This document shows, piece by piece, positions 1 to 12,800 of a stretch of 64,000 bases of DNA. The stretch comes from Albifimbria verrucaria (Eukaryota > Ascomycota > Sordariomycetes > Hypocreales > Stachybotryaceae): contig JAHREC010000018.1 of NCBI GenBank assembly GCA_020081605.1, positions 5,828,001 through 5,892,000 on the forward strand, read 5' to 3'. Below the pieces are notes generated by a model, which saw only the letters and a program-made list of their open reading frames with translations, did no database searches and had not been told where the DNA came from. The position numbers and the translations under genes are program-made. Positions within the stretch are counted from its first letter, which is position 1; every line of letters starts with the position of its first letter.

Positions 1-847
1 GGCCATCGAGCCGAGCGATATTAGGAAGATATGCTGATTGGACGATGAGAGTAGGAGACAGGCTCTGCGAGTGTCTAAAAGAGGGCACGCTGGCTAGTAA
101 GCGCCTGTCCTCCATAGGGCGTCCAACCCCAGATGTCGTCTGCCGACCGATGTGCGGATACCCATTCCATGGTGGAGAGTGCCTTGTAAGGGCCAACCGG
201 AGACCCATCTACAGTAGCAGTATCAACCTATGTATGTGAAGTTGAGAGATGAAAATACCCGAGCTCCTACAGCCCAACTATTATATTTCATCAGAGGACG
301 TATTGGATTTGGTGGCTTTGGGATTCTCAACGGAGTAAAGCACGTCCCAATCCGGGCCGAGCCGGAGTCCCTTTACTACCCTTTGTCCCAGCTGTTTGGG
401 ACGAATAGCCATATTAGTGCCTAACTAGGACGCCATTTCGTCAGAGGTTCAAGAGCAAACTTTGAACAGGGATGGCCTGCCTACTACAGTATAACATCGT
501 CACTAATAGTCCTGCTTTGCTTACCAAGTTCTACAACCTAGGCCTCCACCTTCCCCGCATTCTCCCCCATCCGCACCAGTCATCCTATTCAGACCCTCGT
601 CCATACTCGGCTTCATAACGTCGACAACCCCACAATGACGATCGTAGCCTGCCATCGGCATCACGGTACTGCTGCAGATCAGGTCATACTCGGTGTTGTT
701 TGCAGCCAGGCATGCTTAAGCCATGTTTGACTGACACGGCAGATGGAATATGTCCCGAGTATAAGTGAGGGGCTCATCCCCAAACGGAGATGCTGAGCTT
801 CAGACCTCTATTAGTGAAGTGAAAGGCGAGGATAGGAAGGATTAAAG
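1..847. other. Intergenic, no supported gene
   Basis: No frame is convincing here. On the minus strand, roughly 530-720 can be read openly for about 60 codons with several Cys and Gly residues and a shift into neighbouring frames. It could be the 3' exon of a small gene, but no start, splice pair or family is recognisable. The last 100 bases are presumably the promoter and leader of the GH79 gene. Confidence 0.4.
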
Positions 848-2616
848 ATGGCGAAACAATTACTCTCCGTCTTGGGCGTCGCAACATTGGCGACTGCCCG
901 TAACATCACAACTTCACTCTCCGTCCCCGCCAACATCTCAACCAATCCCTGGTCAAAGATGTCTACGGCTACTCCCTAGAGCCCGTATGGGTTAACGCCT
1001 ACACCTCGTCCGGCATCGCCAACAACCTCATGAGCATCATCGGCGACCTCACCGGCAAGCCACCGCCATTCCGTGTAGGAGGCAACACCGCAGACCAGTC
1101 ATACCTGCACGAGCGGCAACGTGACCGGTCCCTTGTCTTCCCCAACGAGACCAAGACGGAGTGGTTCAATATCACGTCCTCCTGGTACGATTCGTGGGGC
1201 GACTACTTCCCGACGGCACGGACCTCATTTACACGCTCAATTTCGCGGATAAGACCGATGCGTGGAAGAATGCCGTCGCACAGGCTGAAGCCGTTCATCA
1301 CTCGCTGGGTTCCAAGCTCACCCTGCTGGAGCTCGGTAATGAAATCGACCACTTCATCAACAAGGACTGGCGTCCCGAGGGCTGGGGCGTTGATGAGTAC
1401 GTCCCCGAGTGGTTCAACCTCACCTCGCAGATCGTCGATTCAGACTGGTACAAGGAGACTGAAAACCCGCCCCAGTTCCAGGCCGGTGTCTTCGCCGACC
1501 CGCCTTGGGTGCCTGATCAGCAGGACCAGATCGACGATTTCGATATTATCAACGCCACGGCTGCAGGTCTTGTAGACGACAAGCTCATCTCAGCTACGCC
1601 GTGCACCTGTACCCACAGTCAACTTGCGATCCCCGCGCTGGCATCGCATGCGGCTGGACCTGCTCTCAAACCACACCGTGCTGTGGCTCAATGTTTCGCA
1701 GTTTGTTCCACAGGTCGAGGCTGCGCACACCGTTGGCAAGCCACTAGTCATGGGTGAGACCAACTCGGTGTCTTGCAGCGGACGCAGCGGCATCAGCGAC
1801 ACCTTCGGCGCTGCGCTATGGGGCGTTGACTACGTGCTGATGGCTGCGAGCATTGGCTTCCAGAAGATCTATTTCCACCTGGGTGCGCACAGCGAGTACT
1901 CATCCTTCACACCACTTCCATATGAATACAAGGGCGAGAACCTGACTGCAGGTGTACGAGCTGGCTTCTACGCTCACTATTTCATCGCCAACGTAGTGTC
2001 CGGCAGTGATAACTACAGCGTCGCCGCCCTTCCTGGCGCAAACTCGTCTGACTTCAGCGGCTACGGCATTTACGGCTCCAACAAACTTCAGAAACTTGTA
2101 TTCCTAGACATGGGAGTCTGGAACACGACCGAAGGGCGCTCTAACCCTTCAACTCTCTCCATCACAGACGCCACTACTCGTAGCAACGGCACCCGCCCCA
2201 TCCGACACGTCGAAGCACGTGTGCCATGGAAGGCCGGCACCAAGGTCAACGTCCTCAGACTTACCGGACCTGGCACAAACGCAAAGAGTGATGTCAGCGT
2301 CTCCGGCACGACGTTCGACCTAGAGAGCGGAGACAAGCGCGGTGAAGAAAAGAAGGAGACGCTGACTGTGCGCGATTCGGGTGTTCTGGCATTCGAGATT
2401 CCCAGGGCCGGCGGTATCCTGCTGGAGGCAACTAGTGCGAATGACGGCTCCGGTGATAGCGATGATAACGGGTCCGATGATGGAGAGGATGACGGTGGCG
2501 ATGGCGGTGATGGCGGTGACGGCGAGGACAATTCGCCTCCTGGAAACAGTGCTGGACAACTTCGACCACAGTCGTTCTGGGCTGCAGTGGCTATCGGAGC
2601 TTTCCTGCTCCTCTAA
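848..2616 (+). CDS. GPI-anchored GH79 beta-glucuronidase-like glycosidase
   Basis: This is a secreted retaining glycosidase of family GH79 (heparanase/beta-glucuronidase type), likely acting on wall proteoglycan or plant arabinogalactan side chains. The ATG at 848 opens a weak hydrophobic signal peptide. The acid/base Glu sits in ELGNEID (about 1330-1350) and the nucleophile Glu in MGETNS (about 1750), followed by the SDTFGAALWGVDY block typical of the family. The C-terminus has an Asp/Gly-rich linker (about 2440-2530) and a PPGNSAG site followed by a hydrophobic tail, which indicates a GPI anchor. Four one-base deletions (near 950, 1210, 1591 and 1651, mostly in C or A runs) scatter the protein over three frames, and all move the frame the same way. 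Family assignment is firm; substrate is inferred. Confidence 0.85.
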
Positions 2617-2716
2617 GCATATGAACTGTGCACATAACAGATGAACTCTTAACGTAGTCATGACAATAATGGCAGTACCAAATAACCGTCTAATAATATG
2701 CTCATACCCTTGCCAA

Positions 2717-3675
2717 TCAACCCGCTGAAATGACCGCCTCCAAGTAACTCCATTCATTACCCATAAACCCAAATATCAAACCATTATTCAGTCGTTCAGC
2801 CTGCCTTTTCTCGGAATATGGCGGTGGCGAGTCGTTCGTGACATAGCTTGGCCTTGACGCTGTTTCTATATCCGCGTTCGTGGGCAGCACTACATGATAC
2901 CGGACGGGGTCGGAGTTGCGCGTTCGCGTCTGTGTCTGCGTACTAGGCCCCGGTGGTGGAATGACGCGGAGTTCCGCCTTCTGCTGCGTCTTGAGGTTGG
3001 TCATACGCACGATCATTAAGAAGTATACGATGACCATTAAGAGATCGAGCGCACTGCGTGGAAGTCAGCATCGTAGATCGCGAGATCGGACACGGAGATC
3101 TTACCACATAACTATGCCTAATATCCAGCTCGCAGTGACCGTTCCACACTGCGATAGCTCGTCTCCAAATTCAACACACTCGGGCAGCTTGTTCGTCCCT
3201 AGAACAGGCACGTACTGCGCTTGGAAGACAACCAGAACCAACCATGCCGCCAGACAGAGGAAGTGGTACAAGAACGGTACCAGGATGAACCAACGCTGCG
3301 TTGTCTTGGCCACAGCGAGGGTGTGCGGTTTCTGCACATGATGCAGCCTTTGGTGAAGTAGTATAGGAAGTGTGATGTGCATAACCAATCCGAGGCTCGG
3401 CTACATCTCAATATTAGCACTTATGCTTCAGCTTAGTCTTTTCTCGACTCGTACCAGAGCAATCTCCATTCGCTGTACATGGTGGCCCACGCTGGGAAAC
3501 GTAATCCACGTCTCTTTAATGATGGGTCGGTCGTCATTGGATTGCGCCCCGTGTAGGCCATAATATTGACAATCATAGCACCCAAATTCAGCGTCAGCAA
3601 TATACAGTACGCTCCCGTCGCCCACCAACTCAAGGCGGACAACGGCAGCGCAGGTCGTGACGTCTTGGTCGGCAT
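2717..3675 (-). CDS. Four-TM membrane protein, function unknown
   Basis: Three exons assemble cleanly without any frameshift: 3675-3455, 3395-3105 and 3053-2717. The introns are 59 nt (GTACGA..CCGAG) and 51 nt (GTAAGA..CGCAG). They give 283 codons including the stop. I chose ATG 3675 because the frame upstream offers only TTG. Four hydrophobic segments are visible: ATGAYCILLTLNLGAMIVNI, a helix after LVMHI, WFILVPFLYHFLCLAAWLVL, and WILGIVMCALDLLMVIVYF. A polar, Pro/Thr-rich cytosolic tail containing PPPYS follows. I do not recognise a named family. It lies tail-to-tail with the GH79 gene. The first splice junction is chosen partly because it restores the frame. Confidence 0.6.
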
Positions 3676-4328
3676 CGCGATATCTGTATCCAAAGTCGCT
3701 CAACGTCAACCGATGAGCGAGTATGTGTTAAGGCAGAGAAACATCCACCCAGCATGGAAGACGGCCCTACGTGTTGCCCTACATTCCTAGTATATAAGTC
3801 CTGCTACTGCTCTAAGACGTGGGGCCAAGCTGAAAACATTGGATGGAGTCTGGGGCTGTTCATGCGGGAGGCTGTGCACACCAATTGCCTGAGACTACCA
3901 GAGCCACGAGACAAGATCACCGGCTGAATTGGCGCTTGGCAGCGGGCCCAGATAGCTTTATCAATGAGCTCCGACCGCTATCTGCCTTGCCCAGAATTTA
4001 AAGGCTAGATCGTCGTTTAGCATGGTTCGGTGTGATTTAGAACCTGCTTCATCTATCGCAATGAATTTCTGCATACTGAATATTGACTGAGAGTAGGGCT
4101 CTCTAGTCTGTGGTGGCTTGGAATATGAGACAAGATTCACATCACATCATATACATGTCAAATGCAAGGAATGCGAAATTAAGAAGAAGAATAAATTTAA
4201 GTAACTGAAACAATATCAATGTGCTGTGTCTATCCTTTGTCTACCCATGATACCAGAATGCATACAAAATGTTCACCGCCTATGGCGGACTCACCGCATC
4301 GGCGCCTTGCTTTTGACACATTATGTGT
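3676..4328. other. Intergenic between two minus-strand genes
   Basis: No coding frame is supported. It holds the promoter of the four-TM gene and the 3' flank of the GH17 gene. The stretch at about 4130-4220 is A-rich. Nothing else was seen. Confidence 0.5.
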
Positions 4329-5618
4329 TTAGAAGAAAGCAAAGACACCAGCAACAAGGGCCAGACCGCCGAAAGTGGCGGTGGACAGGACCTTCATGCC
4401 AGAGGCAGCGCCAGTGGGAGGGGAGTCTCGGTGGGCTCGGTGCTACCGGAGCCAGACTCAGTGGGAGATCCGGAGCCAGAGTCGGAGCCGGAGCCAGACT
4501 CAGAGCCGGAACCAGAGCCAGAGCCAGAGCCAGAGCCGGAATCAGAGCCGGAGTCAGGGGTGGGAGAGACAGAGGGGACCAGGGTGGTGGAAGAGCCAGC
4601 GCTGGAGGTCTTGGAGGCAGGGGCAGAGGAAGTCTTAGACTCAGAAGCGTCCTTGGAAGGAGTCTCGAAGGTGTCGGGGCAGGACAGGTCGAACATGGGC
4701 TTGGTGGACAGGTTCTCAGTGATGGCGAACTTCTGCTTGTTGTCGGGGTTGGAGTCACGGAGGTTGTACCAGAAGGTGGGGACCTTGTTGAAGAGCTGAC
4801 GGCAGCCAACCTCGTTCCAGTAGTACTTGGCGTTCTTCACGCTGGGGACGGCCTCGTCCCAGTCAATGCCGCTGGTGGGCCAGCCGGTCTCGGTAACCCA
4901 GATGGGCTTGTCGCCAACGGCGTTCTTGACAATGTCGTAGGCACGGTCGAAGAGCTGACCAGAGTTCTTGATGTTGTTGCCCTTGCCGCTCTCGTAGTAG
5001 GGTACTCATCAACACCGATGAAGTCGACGGCGTCGACGACGGCCTTGATGGAGGAGTTCTGCCAGACATCCCAGGTGTCGACGTGGCCGACGGGGACCTT
5101 GCTCAGAGGGGTATCGGCGAAGGCCTTCTTGTAGTCGTTGATGAAGCTGACGATGGCGTTAGGGGTGTTGCCGATGCCAGACTCGTTCTCCTGACCGGTC
5201 ACGGAGTCACGGTACAGATCCTCGCTACCGATGGAGATACCGATGACAAGGTCCGTGAACTTCTTGCCGTAGGTGTCGACGGCGGTCTTGAGGGCGGCGA
5301 GCTCGTGGTCGATGCTATCGGTGCCAGAGGCCCAGACGCCGAGGAGGATCTTGGTCTTGGTCTCGATGGCGGCCTCGAAAGCCTCAATGGGCTCGTTGCT
5401 CTGGGAGCCGGCCTGGATGTTGGTGTAGAGACGAACCGAGTTGAAGGTGCCGGGGCCTTCTCGAGGTTCTGGGCAGTCTTGAACTCTTGCAGGAAGTCAG
5501 ACTTGCGCTTGGCGGACCTGTCGGCGAGGGTGGCGCCGGAGTTGAAGCCGAGGTAGTTCTCAGCGGAGGCACCGGCGGCGAGAGTGCCGGCAACGACGGC
5601 TGCGGAAGAGAAACGCAT
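4329..5618 (-). CDS. GPI-anchored GH17 endo-beta-1,3-glucanase, EglC-like
   Basis: This is a cell-wall beta-1,3-glucanase or transglycosidase of family GH17, of the type called EglC in Aspergillus. ATG 5618 begins a clear signal peptide ending in AGASA. The acid/base Glu is in GISIGSEDLYRDS (about 5215-5245) and the nucleophile in WVTETGWPTSG (about 4870-4900). GHVDTWDVW and FIGVDEYP are family blocks. After the catalytic domain comes a Ser/Gly/Asp repeat linker, then AASGMKVLS and a hydrophobic end, which is a GPI signal; the stop is at 4331-4329. Three one-base deletions in C runs (near 5460, 5000 and 4424) must be bridged; the last one hides the GPI tail. Long plus-strand frames over this gene are shadows of GC-rich codons. 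Confidence 0.9.
4440..4560. repeat. Hexamer-like low-complexity tract in GH17 linker
   Basis: A GAGCCA/GAGCCG-type near-repeat encodes the Ser-Gly/Ser-Asp linker of the glucanase on the minus strand. Such tracts vary in length between strains. Confidence 0.7.
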
Positions 5619-7044
5619 CTTGGTTTATAGGGTGGGTTTGTTGATTAAAGGATTCTTGCAGGTGTAATATGGATCGGTTTGGTGCTGACGGGTAGTCAGA
5701 GAGCGAGTGTGACAAGGAAATAAATTAGGAGCTCGAAATCAAAGATTGACGGGTTGAGTGAGTGTGTCGAAGTTTGTATAAACGACAGGAAAAAAAAGAA
5801 AAGTGCTTGAACAAGGTAATGGAGGACAGGTTCGGAGGAACAATGAGAAGAAGGGGATAAGATAAATGGACGAAGCAGGATGACGGATAGTCTGGAGCAC
5901 GTGATACGGAGCATGGAGCCCGGTCAGCCAGCCCCTGGGCCCAGAGCTCCTTTTAGCCCAGTAACCCACACACCTAGGCCACGTTGGGCCACCCAGGCTG
6001 CGCGTCCTCGTCGATCCCTGCACCCATTGTTTTTGTTTAGGTCGAATACGAGGAGCACAGGCTTGGATTTCCTTGGATCGAAGCCTGCCCGCTAATGGCC
6101 CCGTTGGTTTGACCGTCGTCGCATGAAGGGCTAGGATGGTTTTCTTGTCACGATACGGGACGAAATTTGCCGTCGGCCCCATGATTAGTGCGAGTGCTAG
6201 TCGTCGTCTACGGGTCATGTCGAGCTACGGGATGTGCCGTACGGCACAGTCGGGGAGCAATGAATGGTTGGCTGTCAGGTCTGGTTACCGTACGGCCCCC
6301 AGATGTTGGACGACAGCTACTCATCACCTGCGACGCGTTGTTTTTTCCTGCGTCAGCACACAAATAGAGAGACTCCATGCTGCCCAATGCTGGGCCTGTT
6401 GGCGGCAGGTAAACAAAACGTGGATTATTTTTAAACCTGTACCTGGCATTAGCCTCGGGCTGTACTGGACTATGTAGCATAAACATGCCCAATTAAATGA
6501 CAGGAGTAATGGGATGATGAGGTAGGACTTTGCGCGCGCCTTGGCTGTCGGGGAACTGGCCGAAATTTCACGTCCGGGGTCCCCACGGCCCATTCCACAT
6601 CCTCATTACGGTCGCCGACAATGATGACAATGCCCGACCATGATGACATGAGTCTCACTCGCACCCTTGAGGAATGCTGCAACTCGTGGCCAGGTTCCAG
6701 TGAATATGCTTCAGTACCTGCAGGTGGCTAAAAATTCAAAATCAGGGGTGGCAGACGGTGGCTTGCTGTGGCTCGCTGTGGTCCAATGTGGCTCACTGTG
6801 GCACACTGTGACAGAGAGACTGTGGCCAATTGTGGCCAACTGTGGCTAAAGTCTGCCAGCTGCCGGCACTTGTCACCACCTGCTGAGCCATCAAGCCTTT
6901 CCACCAGCACCAGCAGTGGGGCAGAAAATCCACTCTCTCAATCGATAAGCCGATAAGGCGGTGATCTTGTAAAAATTCCAGAAACAATCCGCATGCGAAG
7001 GTTTGTTGCGACACCAATAGCCACTCCCACCCACACGCACACGC
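5619..7044. promoter_or_regulatory. Divergent upstream region, GH17 / DBP4
   Basis: About 1.4 kb lies between two divergent starts. Several frames of 60-160 codons exist on both strands, but none shows a domain or codon regularity, so I call no gene. The DBP4-proximal part carries the 10-bp array listed separately. The GH17-proximal part (5700-5850) is purine/pyrimidine skewed. Confidence 0.5.
6751..6850. repeat. 10-bp degenerate tandem array, TGTGGC phased
   Basis: Ten consecutive 10-base blocks can be laid out from 6751. Most carry the unit GCTCRCTGTG or a phase-shifted TGTGGCYAAY form, with one divergent block (6811-6820). The period, about one helical turn, and the position about 200-300 bp upstream of the DBP4 start make it either a minisatellite or a phased set of protein-binding sites. 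Confidence 0.7.
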
Positions 7045-9525
7045 ATGGCCGCCAACGCAAGGAGCGCTGGGCACAAGCCCAAGCCTTCACGACAAGGAAA
7101 GACTGAGATCAGGCAGCAGAAGAGGAAAAGAGAAACCGAGGACTTGCAGAAGCTCCAGAATGCGGTAAACGATCTGGTAAGTGGGGTGTGTCTGTTGCCT
7201 CTGCCGTCGCTCTTCTAACCACCAGTCCAGGATCCAAAGTCGACCGACATCAAGAACTTTTCCGATCTCCCTCTGTCTGAAGCTACTGCCTCGGGCCTCA
7301 AGGCATCCCACTTCCAAGTTCTGACCGACGTTCAAGCGAGAGCCGTCCCTCTGGCCCTCAAGGGCAACGACATTCTCGGTGCAGCCAAGACGGGAAGCGG
7401 AAAGACATTGGCCTTCCTAGTCCCCGTCCTGGAGAAGCTCTACCGTGCGCAATGGACGGAATTTGATGGACTCGGTGCTCTCATCCTGTCGCCCACCCGT
7501 GAGCTTGCCGTCCAGATCTTCGAGGTTCTTCGCAAGATCGGTCGATACCATGCCTTCTCCGCTGGCCTGGTCATTGGTGGCAAGAGCCTGAAGGAAGAAG
7601 CCGAACGACTCGACCGAATGAACATCCTAGTCTGCACGCCCGGCCGTATGCTGCAGCATCTCGACCAGACCGCCGGACTCGACGTGGACAACCTGCAGAT
7701 GCTCGTTCTCGACGAGGCGGATCGTATCATGGACATGGGCTTCCAGTCTGCGGTGGATGCGCTCATTGAGCATATCCCCAAGCAGCGCCAAACGCTCATG
7801 TTCAGTGCGACCCAAAGCAAGAAGGTCTCGGATCTGGCCCGTCTTAGCTTGAAGGATCCCGAGTACGTCTCGGTGCACGAGGACGCCACTTCCGCAACTC
7901 CAACCAACCTGCAGCAACACTACATTATCACTTCTCTCCCCGACAAGATTGATACTCTCTACGGTTTCATCAAAGCAAACGTCAAGAGCAAGATCATTGT
8001 TTTCCTGAGTTCAGGCAAGCAAGTGCGCTTCGTCTACGAGAGTTTCCGACACCTCCAACCCGGTATTCCTCTTCTTCACCTCCACGGCCGACAAAAGCAA
8101 GTTGCCCGTATGGAAATCACTTCTCGGTTCACATCGGCAAAGCACTCTTGTCTTTTCGCGACCGACGTTGTGGCCCGTGGTATCGATTTCCCTGCCGTCG
8201 ACTGGGTCATCCAGGCGGATTGTCCTGAAGATGCAGACACATACATCCATCGAGTCGGTCGAACTGCTCGCTACCAAAACAACGGTCGTGCTGTTCTCTT
8301 CCTGGACCCCAGCGAAGAGGCTGGTATGCTGAAGAGGCTGGAGCAGAAGAAGATTCCGATCCAAAAGGTCAACGTCAAAGAAAAGAAGAAGCGCGACATC
8401 AAGAATCAACTGCAAAATATGTGCTTCCAAAATCCCGACTTGAAGTATCTCGGCCAGAAGGCTTTCATCAGTTACACTCGCTCGATTCATCTGCAAAGAG
8501 ACAAGGAGATTTTCAAGCTCGACAAGCTGGACCTCGACGGTTTTGCTTCCAGTATGGGTCTTCCTGGTACTCCACAGATCAAACTGCGTAAGGGTGAGGA
8601 CATCAAGCGCATCAAGAACGCACCCCGTTCAGGCATGTCAAGTGGATCCGACTCCGAGGAAGATCTTGATGGAACGAAGAAGCCGAAGAAGAAGAACGAG
8701 GTCCGTACCAAGTACGACAAGATGTTCGAGCGTACGAACCAGGACGTTTTGTCTAGTCACTACTCTAAGCTTGTGCTGGACGGTGAGCAGAAGGATGGCG
8801 CCAACGACGACGACGAAGATGACGACTTCCTTGCTGTGAAGAGACGACTGAACGATGACGACCTCGACGAGGTCTCCAAGAAGGCCAACGTCAACACACC
8901 CAAGATCATCACTGGTCTTGGCGGTGACGACCCTTATGTCGTCGACTCGAAACGACGAGAAAAGGCACTCAAATCCAAGAAGAAGATGCTCAAATTCAAG
9001 GGCAACCCTCCAAGCTCGTATTCGATGAGGACGGCAACTCCCACGAGGTCTACGAGCTCCAAGACGAGGACGACTTCAAGCAGGCCGGTACCGCCGAGGA
9101 ACAACGGCAGAAGTTCCTCGAGAGCGAGTCGCAGCGCGTGCGCGCCGCCGATGTCGACGACAAGGAACTCGCCCGCCAGCGCAAGCGCGAGAAGCGCGAA
9201 AGCGCAAGGCCCGCGAGGCCGCCGAGCGCAACGGCAACATGTCCGACTCGGACGAGGCGCCGCAGCTGCAGGCCGCCGACGACGGCCAAGACCCCTCGCC
9301 CTGCTGCGCTCCCTGCCTGTCGCCGGACAGGACCGCGACGACTCCGACTCCGACGCCGAGCCACCCAAGAAGCGAAGCAAGAAGTGGTTCGAGGACCGCA
9401 GCGACAACGAGGAAGAGGCCAAGCGCAGCAAGAAGAAGCACAAGGGCAAGGTCATCGAGATGGACCAGGAGCCCGAGACGCTGGAGGACCTCGAGGCCCT
9501 GGCCACGGGCCTGCTGGACGGATGA
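7045..9525 (+). CDS. DBP4: DEAD-box RNA helicase DBP4/HCA4
   Basis: This is a nucleolar ATP-dependent RNA helicase of early 18S rRNA maturation (release of U14 snoRNA in yeast). Exon 1 is 7045-7176, the intron is 7177-7230 (54 nt, GTAAGT..CAG) and exon 2 starts at 7231. Motifs in order: FSDLPLSEA with the Q region, [51 protein letters not shown] and HRVGRTARY. The C-terminus is charged and ends LATGLLDG, as in the family. The frame looks open to 9525, but residues from about 9012 to 9300 are garbled: three one-base deletions (near 9012, 9200 and 9298) add up to three and restore the frame. Read through them, the region gives the expected KLVFDDEDGN and QDEDDFKQ type text. Confidence 0.95.
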
Positions 9526-9897
9526 GGCCCTGTCGATACCCTGGGAGGACGTCGTGTGTGACTGCATGTCAATGGAGCAATTGTGTGGCTACAATAATTT
9601 CTGTTTGGTTTATAGCGTTTTCCACCCAAAAGAATTCAAACATTTCAGTACAAAATCGAGTCGTAGAAACGTGCATTTGCATTTTTGGCTTAAACCCCTT
9701 TTTCAACACCGTGCCTTCCAACCGTGAGAACTATCTGAAAGTCGTCGCCCTACAAGACAAATACAAACATCAACCAGAGGGGGATATATCGAAGAAAAAG
9801 AAAGAGAAAACAAAGCCTTCCAACGCCTCATCCCTTTCCACCGGCCCAACATGTCACTAATAATTAAAGTACCATTAATCACGTAACGTTCCGAGTC
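9526..9897. other. Convergent 3' region, DBP4 / SUN gene
   Basis: This 372-base stretch lies between two stop codons facing each other. It is AT-rich and presumably holds both 3' UTRs. No gene was seen. Confidence 0.6.
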
Positions 9898-12800
9898 TTA
9901 TTTCTGCTGCTCGGCGACGTCCTCGACTTTGTGCCGTACATACGCACGCGGTAGAAGCATGTGTGGTCCAGGCTGCCGTGGTTCGTTACCGCCCGCACGA
10001 TGACCTGGTCGGTCTCGACGCCGAGGGAGACGATCTCCGGGCTGAGCTGGTGGACGTGCACGCCGCCGTGGCGCTCGGCGCCTTCATCGTAGACGAAGCG
10101 CCCGATGCGGACGAAGCGCTCTGGGTAGCCTGCCGGGCGTGGCGCGCCGCCCTCGTAGGAGTTGTCGTAGCGCGCGAAGTGCGTGTGTGCGAAGCCGCGC
10201 ACGGCGTCGCGCACGCTGGGGTCGTCGACGTGCGCCCAGATTTCGATATCACGCGGACGGGCGCCAGGGTCGTTGGTGGCCCCGGATAGGATGTGTTCGA
10301 CGACAATAGTGCGAGGCACGACGAAGTGGCCGAGCTGTATCGAGAGGCTCGCGCCGTGTCGGTCAAGGGCATGATCCCGTGACAGTGCAGCACACCAACA
10401 GTCGCCCTCGTCGAACCAAGGTGTGAGAGCGGAAATCTGCGGCTGGGGTCGAACGTCGAGAAGGCCTATTTGAAGAGCCTTTTTGCAGCCTCCTTGCGAC
10501 TCAGTGGCTTGAGCTTGTAGGTGGCAGACGAGAGCTGGTGGTCTATAGTGGCACCAGAACCAATGGCAAAGTAATTGACCATATTGCGTAGCTCTGCGTC
10601 CAAATGGGCATGAATCTCACCCTTTGCCAAGGCAGCGAGGTTCAGATCCGCGATGGACTTGCGCACAACCGTATCAATAAGCTCGGTAGCCTCCGCTCGC
10701 GTCATACCTTTAGGGGTCTTGCTTGTGGCTACGTCAACGGTGTCACGAATGAACTGTTCAAGCTGAGGTTGGTGGTCATCGAGCTGTGCTCGAATTTCAG
10801 CCTTATGGGCGGAGAACTCGCTCTGCAAGTGACGAAGAAACTCGGCACGGGTGACGACCTCACCGCTGGGGCGGGGCTTGCCATCTGAATTCTTGAGAAG
10901 TTTCTCAACTTGCGCCAGAAGCTCCTTATCTGATTTGCTTGACATGACCTTTTCGAGTTTGGGTCCGAGGATCTTGGCGATTTTGTTGTCATTGTTCTTG
11001 ACCCAGGTCTCCCAAGAGGTCGACCACTTCTTCTCGATCTGAGACTCTGCCTCCTTGACATTAGAGCTTAGCTTTGCCGTGAAAGCTGGGTCCTTTGAGA
11101 GCTTCGAAACAATGGATTGCCATTGTCTATCTGAAGACACCTCAAATTTACTGCCCTTCTTGTCAAGCGACAAGAAAGCGCCATCGTCAACCAGCAGATC
11201 CCGAAGGGCATGCCAGAAGTCTTGCTCAATGACGGGCTTCCCATTGCGCATTTCCATATGCACAATTCTGGGGACAACCTGCTCCAGCTTCTTGATGGAA
11301 GCTTCATGGAGCTTCTCGGCCTTTCGCATGCGCTTGATTTCTTTTTCGTATTTTCTAAGCAAGTTTTGCAGTTGGCTTCGATCAGCGTCATCGAGATCTC
11401 CGTGATCGCCAAGATCGTCCCAACGACTTGAAGTAGGCCAAGACGCGGATGGCCACGAAACTTTTGGTATGTAGCCACCAATGCTATGTGCAGCATTGTT
11501 CAGGCTTTGCCAGGTGTTCTCTCCAAAGCGAGAGATGTCTAGATCTACTATCGACGCATCTTGGCATGCATTTCTGAGGAATGGGAAGATCAAGAAGCTG
11601 GCAAAGCCCACGGCAACTGCGAGAAGTAATGGCGCCAAGGGCCCATTTTGAGAACCCAGCTGATGCCAGATGTCCAAGTTGCGTACGCGCTCAAAGACAT
11701 CGCTTAGTTTTGTCCACAATCGTGTAAAATATGAGCCAAATATTTCCTCTAGCAGCCAAAGAATCGCCTTGATATATGTTATTGGATTGAGAAGTTGCCA
11801 CATGGTGATGCCGTCGTCATCCACAAGGTCGTGGTCCTCGTCAACTTCTGAGCCATTATCAGACTCGTCTCGATGAGCGCCGGGTTGGAAGAACGATAAT
11901 GGGGGCTGCGACTTGAGCCACTGCCACCCCTGTGTCCATGTTTCACGTCGTGCTTGAGTTCTTGCCTCACGCGCGGCCTGTCGTTCCGATTGCTCAATTT
12001 CTCTCTGCATGGCTTCATCTTGTTCGCTAGCATCTGTTCGGAAGGAGGGTCGATTCCCATGCAACTGTCGTGGCTTGTCGGTTTGCACTCGGCTCCTAGT
12101 TTGTGTACTGGAGCTGAATGCAGCGGCCTGCTGTCGACCGGTGCTAAGCCCAGAGCTCTGACCGGCCGTTTGCCGGTTATCGAAATCGTCGTCAATGGAG
12201 AACAGTGGCTTCGCAGGACGCGCCCTAGACGGCCGTCGTAGCTCTCCGTCATCTCCTGCCAAATCATTCCTGGGGTTGGATGTCGACTGTCCAAAAGACC
12301 CTGTGCTGCTCTCGGTTGACCTCTCCTTACAGCAGGGTATTGATAGTTTTTGCGGGCTGCCAAGTGAGTTGGCGGGTGCCGTCTCTTCATCGCGCACAGT
12401 TGCACCAAACCGAGCGCGGGGATCTTGAGACGTGGATGCCGCTGTTCCCTTTGGCGGCGGTAAGTTGACGGGTTGCTCTGCAGTCTCGGGACGTAATTGC
12501 GAGGCTCTTTGCCGTGTTGACCTTAAGCGCTGCGAAGGGGTTTCTGCTGGTGGTGGTGGTGGTTGAGACGGCAAGCTAGGGGCGCCTGGCGACGACGCTA
12601 TCGTCGCGTCATCAAACAGGTTGCTCTCTGTGCCAAAACTCCTGGTATCATCAAAGAAGCTTCCTTGAAGGAGCGAGGTAGAAAGACCTATTGTGAGATG
12701 TGGTGATTAGCATGTTGCGTAGATGTATGCAGGCAATGTGGTCTCACCAGGTAGAGTTGTGTCGGCTTGTGGAACAGGCGGAGGCGGCATGGAGCTCCCA

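Noticed and set aside
4226..5134. A 302-codon plus-strand frame
   Set aside because: It lies antisense over the GH17 gene; its Gly/Ala/Arg-rich text is the shadow of biased codons.
8934..9629. A 231-codon minus-strand frame over the DBP4 3' end
   Set aside because: It is a shadow of the Arg/Asp-rich DBP4 tail and shows no domain.
9879..10393. Separate 146-codon minus-strand gene next to the SUN gene
   Set aside because: It is the C-terminal part of the SUN domain; one A missing near 10472 creates the false stop.
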